Under the pieces are notes generated by a model. That model searched no databases. It was not told the origin of the DNA and worked only from the letters and a program-made list of their open reading frames with translations. Position numbers and translations under genes: made by a program. Of a DNA stretch of 10,066 nucleotides, positions 6,035 through 10,066 are shown piece after piece (within the stretch, counting starts at the first letter, position 1; the number at the start of each line of letters is the position of its first letter). The DNA comes from Dehalococcoidia bacterium (lineage in GTDB: Bacteria; Chloroflexota; Dehalococcoidia; Dehalococcoidales; Fen-1064), in assembly GCA_011192055.1 (NCBI GenBank), contig DUES01000208.1, positions 1 through 10,066 on the forward strand, given 5' to 3'.

Positions 6035-7300
6035 CTATTCGGAGTCTTTACTCAGACTGGCCAGGAATTCGGCATTCGTCTTGGTCTTGCGCATACGGTC
6101 CAAAACACGCTCAGTACCTTCAATGAAATGTGTGGAGTCAGAGGAAATCATGGCAACCATCCGACGCAGCAGCCACACCTGTTTCAGCGTGGGTTCATCA
6201 AGTAGTAACTCCTCGCGACGGGTGCCACTGGGCTCAATGTCAATAGCCGGGTAGATTCTGCGCTGGGCCAGCCGCCGGTCAAGGTGTACCTCCATGTTGC
6301 CTGTTCCCTTGAACTCCTCATAAATGAGGTCATCCATCCGGCTGCCCGTATCCACCAGGCAGGTAGCAATAATGGTCAGGCTGCCACCCTCGGCGGTGTT
6401 GCGTGCAGCTCCGAAGAAATGTTTACCCGGATACAGCGCCCCGGGGTCAATACCGCCGGACAGCGTCCTGCCACTGGAAGGCATTGCCAGGTTATATGAG
6501 CGTGTAAGGCGCGTAATACCGTCCAGCAGAATGAAGACATCACGGCCGCTTTCTACCAGTCGCTTGGCGCGTTCCTGTGCAAGCTCGGCAACACGGGTAT
6601 GGTTTTCGACAGGTTCATCAAACGTGGCGCTGATTACTTCCCCTCTCACAGAACGCTTCATGTCGGTCACTTCTTCGGGACGTTCACCGATAAGACATAC
6701 CATCATGTGGATATCACTGTAATTGGTCGCGGCAGCATTAGCTATCGCCTTGAGCAGAAGTGTTTTACCTGCCTTAGGTGGTGACACTATCAACCCGCGC
6801 TGGCCACGGCCTATCGGCGCAATGAGATTTATCAGGCGTGTTGAGAGACTGTTATCAGGCAACTCAAGGTCAACCAGCCTGTCAGGGAATGTAGGTGTAA
6901 GTGACGAAAAATGAGGGCGGGCCTTGGCAAGCTCCGGGTTGATATCGTTGACTGCTTCTATTCTGAGCAGGCTGAAGTATTTCTCACCGGCGCGGGCAGG
7001 TCTGCCCTGACCGGCCACCATATCACCATTGCGAAGTCCAAACCGCCGTATCTGAGACTGGGATACATAGATATCGGCGGAACTGGGCAGGAGAGATGCC
7101 TGTCGCAGGAAACCGTAGCCATCACTCATGATTTCCAGTACTCCGCTGCAAAAGAGGTTACCCTGCTGCACGGCATCCGCCTGGAGTAAACGCATGGTCA
7201 GGTCCTGTTTGCTCAGCTTGGAGCAGTTGGGAATTTCCATCTCCCTGGCCATCTCCATTAATTCTTCCTTGGTTTTACTTGCCAGTTGACTGATATCCAT
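6035..7300 (-). CDS. rho: Transcription termination factor Rho
   Basis: Rho is a hexameric RNA-dependent ATPase/helicase that ends transcription at unstructured, C-rich RNA. The 421-residue protein has a Rho N-terminal helical domain (about 1-45), a cold-shock-type RNA-binding domain (about 48-118, including GVLEIMSDGYGFLR) and a RecA-type motor. The Walker A motif SPPKAGKT is at 173-180 with Lys179. The catalytic-glutamate region LIGERPEE is at 203-210, Walker B ends in FILLDG with Asp260, the Q-loop is SGGIDPGAL (281-289), and the R-loop region DTGSRMDDLIYEEFKGTGNME covers 317-337. The linker between the N-terminal domains is short, without the Arg/Gly-rich insertion seen in some high-GC bacteria. 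The ATG (7298-7300) has AAGGGAG 9 bases upstream (7310-7316). A candidate promoter lies at 7387-7415. No clear intrinsic terminator follows. Confidence 0.98.
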   Translation of the reverse strand: MDISQLASKTKEELMEMAREMEIPNCSKLSKQDLTMRLLQADAVQQGNLFCSGVLEIMSDGYGFLRQASLLPSSADIYVSQSQIRRFGLRNGDMVAGQGRPARAGEKYFSLLRIEAVNDINPELAKARPHFSSLTPTFPDRLVDLELPDNSLSTRLINLIAPIGRGQRGLIVSPPKAGKTLLLKAIANAAATNYSDIHMMVCLIGERPEEVTDMKRSVRGEVISATFDEPVENHTRVAELAQERAKRLVESGRDVFILLDGITRLTRSYNLAMPSSGRTLSGGIDPGALYPGKHFFGAARNTAEGGSLTIIATCLVDTGSRMDDLIYEEFKGTGNMEVHLDRRLAQRRIYPAIDIEPSGTRREELLLDEPTLKQVWLLRRMVAMISSDSTHFIEGTERVLDRMRKTKTNAEFLASLSKDSE

Positions 7301-7386
7301 GTTAGTTGACTCCCTTGAGATTGCAGCAGCTACTGCTCTTCAGAATAGAAAAAATAACTTCGTCCGGTCCGGTGTGATGACTACTT

Positions 7387-7415
7387 ATTATAAAATAATG
7401 CATTATGTCTTTCAT
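7387..7415 (-). promoter_or_regulatory. Candidate promoter for rho with a palindrome in its spacer
   Basis: The minus strand has a perfect TATAAT (7387-7392) and, 17 bases upstream, ATGAAA (7410-7415), which matches TTGACA at 4 of 6 positions and overlaps the transaldolase stop. The spacer contains the 12-base perfect palindrome ATAATGCATTAT (7395-7406). The leader to the rho ATG would be about 80 bases and contains a small AGCAG-TAG-CTGCT hairpin (7325-7337). Confidence 0.45.
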
Positions 7416-8065
7416 TGTTGCTGTGAAACGCTCCGCCAGTCATCGAAAAAGCGTTCGATTCCTATATCCGTAAGCGGGTGTTTTATCATTTGCATCAGCA
7501 CCTTGTAAGGCACCGTGGCGATATCCGCCCCTGCCTGTGCGGCAGCCACACAGTGCAGCGGGTGGCGGATACTGGCGGCAATGACCTTTGTGCTCAGCTC
7601 GTAGTACTGGTACATTTCAACGATATCCGCAACCAGCTGGATACCATCGTGCCCGATATCATCAAGCCGCCCGACAAACGGGCTTATGTAGGCTGCTCCG
7701 GCACGGGCTGCAAGCAATGCCTGGTTCACCGAGAAACAAAGAGTCATATTGATATCTATGTTCTCACTGGCAAGTACAGCCGTTGCTTTCAGACCGTCAG
7801 CAGTGACTGGTATTTTGATTGTTACATTTGGAGCCCAGGAAGCTTTCGTCCGGGCTTCTGCAATGATGGGTTCCGCATCTTCAACAAGAACTTCGGCGGA
7901 AACAGACCCGCTGACAATAGAACAGATATTCTTCACTACTGTCTCATAGTCGGCGGTAGCTTCTTTGGATACCAGGCTGGGATTGGTAGTAACGCCGCTG
8001 ATTATGCCCAGGCTTGCTGCTTCCCTTATTTCTTCGATATTTGCTGTGTCCAGGAAGATAAGCAT
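7412..8065 (-). CDS. tal: Transaldolase, short TalC/Fsa-type
   Basis: This 217-residue cytoplasmic enzyme transfers a dihydroxyacetone unit between sugar phosphates in the non-oxidative pentose phosphate pathway. It belongs to the short transaldolase / fructose-6-phosphate aldolase family. FLDTAN (4-9) supplies Asp6, GVTTNPSL (24-31) is the family signature, and the Schiff-base lysine is Lys84 in [19 protein letters not shown] (128-138) has Phe130 where true fructose-6-phosphate aldolases have tyrosine, which favours transaldolase activity. The C-terminus [15 protein letters not shown] is typical. I chose the ATG at 8063-8065 because AGGTGA (8074-8079) lies 8 bases upstream. An in-frame GTG at 8075-8077 is open but overlaps that ribosome binding site. 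The protein lies 175 bases after pyrG, with a weak candidate promoter in between. Confidence 0.95.
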   Translation of the reverse strand: MLIFLDTANIEEIREAASLGIISGVTTNPSLVSKEATADYETVVKNICSIVSGSVSAEVLVEDAEPIIAEARTKASWAPNVTIKIPVTADGLKATAVLASENIDINMTLCFSVNQALLAARAGAAYISPFVGRLDDIGHDGIQLVADIVEMYQYYELSTKVIAASIRHPLHCVAAAQAGADIATVPYKVLMQMIKHPLTDIGIERFFDDWRSVSQQQ

Positions 8066-8073
8066 TAGAATTT

Positions 8074-8079
8074 TCACCT
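8074..8079 (-). promoter_or_regulatory. Shine-Dalgarno deciding the transaldolase start
   Basis: The minus strand reads AGGTGA, fully complementary to the usual 16S rRNA tail, 8 bases before the ATG at 8063-8065. The alternative GTG start at 8077 would lie within this site, so the ATG is preferred. Confidence 0.65.
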
Positions 8080-8092
8080 CAGTGCTTAGTTA

Positions 8093-8119
8093 ATTATAGT
8101 TATACCCGGTAATGGTTAA
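8093..8119 (-). promoter_or_regulatory. Weak candidate promoter for the transaldolase
   Basis: A perfect TATAAT lies at 8093-8098 on the minus strand. The best upstream box is TTAACC (8114-8119), 4 of 6 matches to TTGACA, but the 15-base spacing is short. The rest of the pyrG-transaldolase gap (8120-8240) shows only a small repeat of CC(A/G)GTATCA and an 8-base palindrome GGTGCACC (8164-8171), with no terminator that I can see. Confidence 0.25.
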
Positions 8120-8240
8120 GACTCTGCTATCTAACTTTTTATTAATCGAAACGTTTGCTCGAAGGTGCACCAGTATCACAGGTCTGTCCGGTATCAGGGA
8201 CTATTCTTATGTAAAGTACGTTATCATTTCACGAACAGAG

Positions 8241-9872
8241 CTATGAAAGGGGCAGTAATGGTTGAGCTCCTTCTCTGAGTACACCTTTAGCGGCGTTGAT
8301 AAAATCACGGAAAAGTGGGTGTGGACGGTTTGGACGGGAACCGAACTCCGGATGGAACTGGCAACTGAGCATCCACCGGTGGTCAGTCAGTTCACAAATC
8401 TCCACAAGCCTTTTATCGGGTGACAATCCGCTGAGAACCATCCCCTTCTCTTCAAGCGGTGCGCGGTAACTGTTATTAAACTCATATCGGTGGCGGTGGC
8501 GTTCCTTAATCAGGTGTTTACCATAGGCAGCAATGGCAAGACTGTTGTCAATCAGTTTGCACGGATAATCACCAAGACGCATGGTGCCACCCATTTCATC
8601 CATTACCTGCTGGTCCGGCATCAGGTCGATTACGGGATGTGGTGTAGTCTTATTGAACTCGGTTGAGTTTACTTCATCAGAACCAATTGCGTAACGGGCA
8701 AACTCAATTGCCATAACCTGCATTCCAAGGCAAAGCCCGAAGTAAGGGATATTCCTTGTCCGGGCATATTTTGCCGCTTTTACCATACCTTCTATACCCC
8801 TGACACCGAAACCGCCGGGGACGATGATACCCTGGGCAGAACGCAGCGCCGCATGGACATCACCTCCTTCGAGGTCTTCCGATTGTACCCAGGTGATATT
8901 CAGGTCCCTGTTGTGGTAAAGGGCGGCATGGTGTAATGCCTCCCGTACTGAAAAGTAGGCGTCTTTCAGCTCTACATACTTGCCGACGAGGGCAATATTT
9001 ACCGGTTCATGGGACTGCTTGAGACGCTTGACCATCGCTTCCCACTCAGCCAGATCAGCTTTTCCGTTGCTGAGTCCCAGTTTTTCGACGACCAGTTTAC
9101 CAAGACCTTCCTCCTCGAGGAGCAGCGGTACTTCATAGATAGTGGGAACAGTCGGCAGCGGTATCACGGCTTCCCGCTCCACATCACAGAACAGGGAAAT
9201 TTTGTCCCTGATTCCATCCGGTATGGGAAGGTCGCTGCGGCATACTATCACATTCGGCTGGATACCAATGCGGCGTAACTCATTAACACTGTGCTGCGTG
9301 GGTTTGGTCTTCAATTCCTGTGTGGAATTCAGATATGGCAGCAACGTAACATGGACGTACAAAACATTGTCACGCCCGGCATCATTTCTCATCTGGCGAA
9401 GGGCTTCGAGAAAAGGCTGCCCTTCAATATCGCCAACGGTTCCACCCACTTCTATAATAACGACATCCGCATTTGATTTTTCTACCAGCCGCTTGAACTT
9501 GTCTTTAATTGCACCCGTAACATGAGGTACCACCTGTATCGTTCCGCCGAGAAAGTCACCGCGCCTTTCTCTCGAAATAACTTCGCTGTATATCTGACCG
9601 GATGTTACATTCGAGTCGGTAGTAAGGTTCGTATCGATGAAACGCTCGTAGTTACCAAGGTCAAGATCTGTCTCGGCACCGTCCTGGGTTACAAATACCT
9701 CACCATGCTGATAGGGAGACATCGTTCCCGGGTCAACATTGAGATACGGATCCAGCTTCTGAATAGACACCGAAATTTGGCGGCTCTTCAGAAGGGTACC
9801 AATTGAGGCGACAGTTATGCCCTTGCCAACGGAACTAACTACACCACCAGTTACAAAGATGTACTTCGACAT
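8241..9872 (-). CDS. pyrG: CTP synthase (glutamine hydrolysing)
   Basis: PyrG aminates UTP to CTP using ATP and glutamine-derived ammonia, the last step of pyrimidine nucleotide synthesis. The 543-residue length is normal. The N-terminal synthase domain (about 1-265) opens [18 protein letters not shown] with the P-loop Lys18. It continues with [23 protein letters not shown] (39-61), Asp71 and the [14 protein letters not shown] block (141-154), and has KTKPTQHSV (188-196) at the UTP/CTP site. The class I glutamine amidotransferase domain (about 290-535) has the oxyanion strand VPGGFGVRG, the nucleophile Cys381 in GLCLGMQ, and the His507/Glu509 pair in [10 protein letters not shown]. The ATG (9870-9872) matches the family N-terminus, yet no Shine-Dalgarno is visible in the 20 bases before it. 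A strong promoter lies about 90 bases upstream. Confidence 0.98.
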   Translation of the reverse strand: MSKYIFVTGGVVSSVGKGITVASIGTLLKSRQISVSIQKLDPYLNVDPGTMSPYQHGEVFVTQDGAETDLDLGNYERFIDTNLTTDSNVTSGQIYSEVISRERRGDFLGGTIQVVPHVTGAIKDKFKRLVEKSNADVVIIEVGGTVGDIEGQPFLEALRQMRNDAGRDNVLYVHVTLLPYLNSTQELKTKPTQHSVNELRRIGIQPNVIVCRSDLPIPDGIRDKISLFCDVEREAVIPLPTVPTIYEVPLLLEEEGLGKLVVEKLGLSNGKADLAEWEAMVKRLKQSHEPVNIALVGKYVELKDAYFSVREALHHAALYHNRDLNITWVQSEDLEGGDVHAALRSAQGIIVPGGFGVRGIEGMVKAAKYARTRNIPYFGLCLGMQVMAIEFARYAIGSDEVNSTEFNKTTPHPVIDLMPDQQVMDEMGGTMRLGDYPCKLIDNSLAIAAYGKHLIKERHRHRYEFNNSYRAPLEEKGMVLSGLSPDKRLVEICELTDHRWMLSCQFHPEFGSRPNRPHPLFRDFINAAKGVLREGAQPLLPLS

Positions 9873-9959
9873 AAATAGGGAACTTAACTATCAGGATATA
9901 GTGTGACTGTACATAAGACGAAATTGTGTGGAATGAAACCCGGAGCTAACTTCTACCTG

Positions 9960-9989
9960 ATTATAAAAGGGTAAATATGCAAATGTCAA
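9960..9989 (-). promoter_or_regulatory. Consensus sigma70 promoter of pyrG
   Basis: The minus strand has a perfect TTGACA (9984-9989) and a perfect TATAAT (9960-9965) with an 18-base spacer. It is the best promoter in the window. Transcription should begin near 9953, giving a leader of about 80 bases. ATCAGG beside the -10 (9956-9961) is complementary to CCTGAT near the start codon (9890-9895), though the first arm is probably largely untranscribed. Confidence 0.8.
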
Positions 9990-10029
9990 GTAGTTATATA
10001 TATTGGTTCTACGTCAATAAGTGTGAAAC

Positions 10030-10066
10030 CTCACCTGTCATTGCGAGAAGCTGGCAGGTAAGCTCG
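10030..10066. repeat. Probable edge of a dispersed hairpin repeat (TGTCATTGCGAG type)
   Basis: TGTCATTGCGAG at 10036-10047 matches a short motif I recognise from dispersed non-coding repeats in many environmental bacterial genomes. It sits within an inverted repeat: ACCTGTCA (10033-10040) can pair with TGGCAGGT (10052-10059) over 8 base pairs with one G-U, around an 11-base loop. The element runs off the right edge, so its full length and copy number are not visible here. Confidence 0.45.

Noticed and set aside
7340..7380. Possible intrinsic terminator before rho (CCGGACCGG followed by a T run)
   Set aside because: The CCGG arms are separated by one base and cannot form a stem, and the T run is 9 bases further on.
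8066..8077. GTG start of the transaldolase four codons upstream
   Set aside because: The GTG overlaps the AGGTGA ribosome binding site that is well placed for the ATG at 8065, and family members begin close to FLDTAN.
1..10066. CRISPR arrays, tRNA or rRNA genes, insertion sequences, and a new multi-gene defence system
   Set aside because: I saw no regularly spaced repeats, cloverleaf structure, ribosomal RNA sequence or transposase. Apart from the DUF3800 fragment, the genes are recognisable housekeeping or metabolic families or a lone small zinc ribbon.

Overview
The window is ordinary bacterial chromosome and every gene lies on the minus strand, so transcription runs from the right-hand end to the left. 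In transcription order the genes are: pyrG (CTP synthase), a short-form transaldolase, rho (termination factor), uvrC (excision nuclease), a DRG/Obg-like GTPase with a C-terminal TGS domain, a PaaG-like crotonase-fold isomerase, a nitroreductase-family flavoprotein, surE (5'/3'-nucleotidase), a 72-residue zinc-ribbon protein, and the N-terminal part of a DUF3800 protein cut by the left edge. Coding density is high: the gaps are 6 to about 175 bases and no stretch over 300 bases lacks a gene. The gene content and protein style suggest Chloroflexota, perhaps Dehalococcoidia. That placement is inference from recalled family resemblance, not a search.

Right to left. The extreme right end (about 10030-10066) carries a hairpin-forming TGTCATTGCGAG motif that looks like the start of a dispersed non-coding repeat. 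A strong sigma70-type promoter (TTGACA, 18-base spacer, TATAAT) then drives pyrG, whose start codon has no visible Shine-Dalgarno sequence. The transaldolase, rho and uvrC follow, separated by gaps of about 110-175 bases that hold candidate promoters with TATAAT -10 boxes. uvrC starts at TTG, and only 6 bases separate its stop from the GTPase start, so these two are probably co-transcribed. The isomerase, nitroreductase (GTG start, perfect Shine-Dalgarno, its own candidate promoter) and surE follow. The zinc-ribbon gene's ribosome binding site lies inside the surE stop codon, and the DUF3800 gene starts 30 bases further on.

The genes do not form one pathway. They cover pyrimidine nucleotide supply, pentose phosphates, transcription termination, DNA repair, a ribosome-linked type of GTPase, acyl-CoA chemistry, redox and nucleotide salvage. 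The left end changes character: by hand count the first 180 bases are about 42% G+C, against about 63% in sample 60-base lines of the neighbouring zinc-ribbon and surE genes. That suggests an accessory or acquired gene at the edge. I found no CRISPR array, tRNA, rRNA, insertion sequence or clear intrinsic terminator, and no convincing new multi-gene system. The most interesting items are small: the DUF3800 edge, non-canonical active-site residues in two enzymes, the leader structure of uvrC, and promoter-embedded palindromes and repeats.
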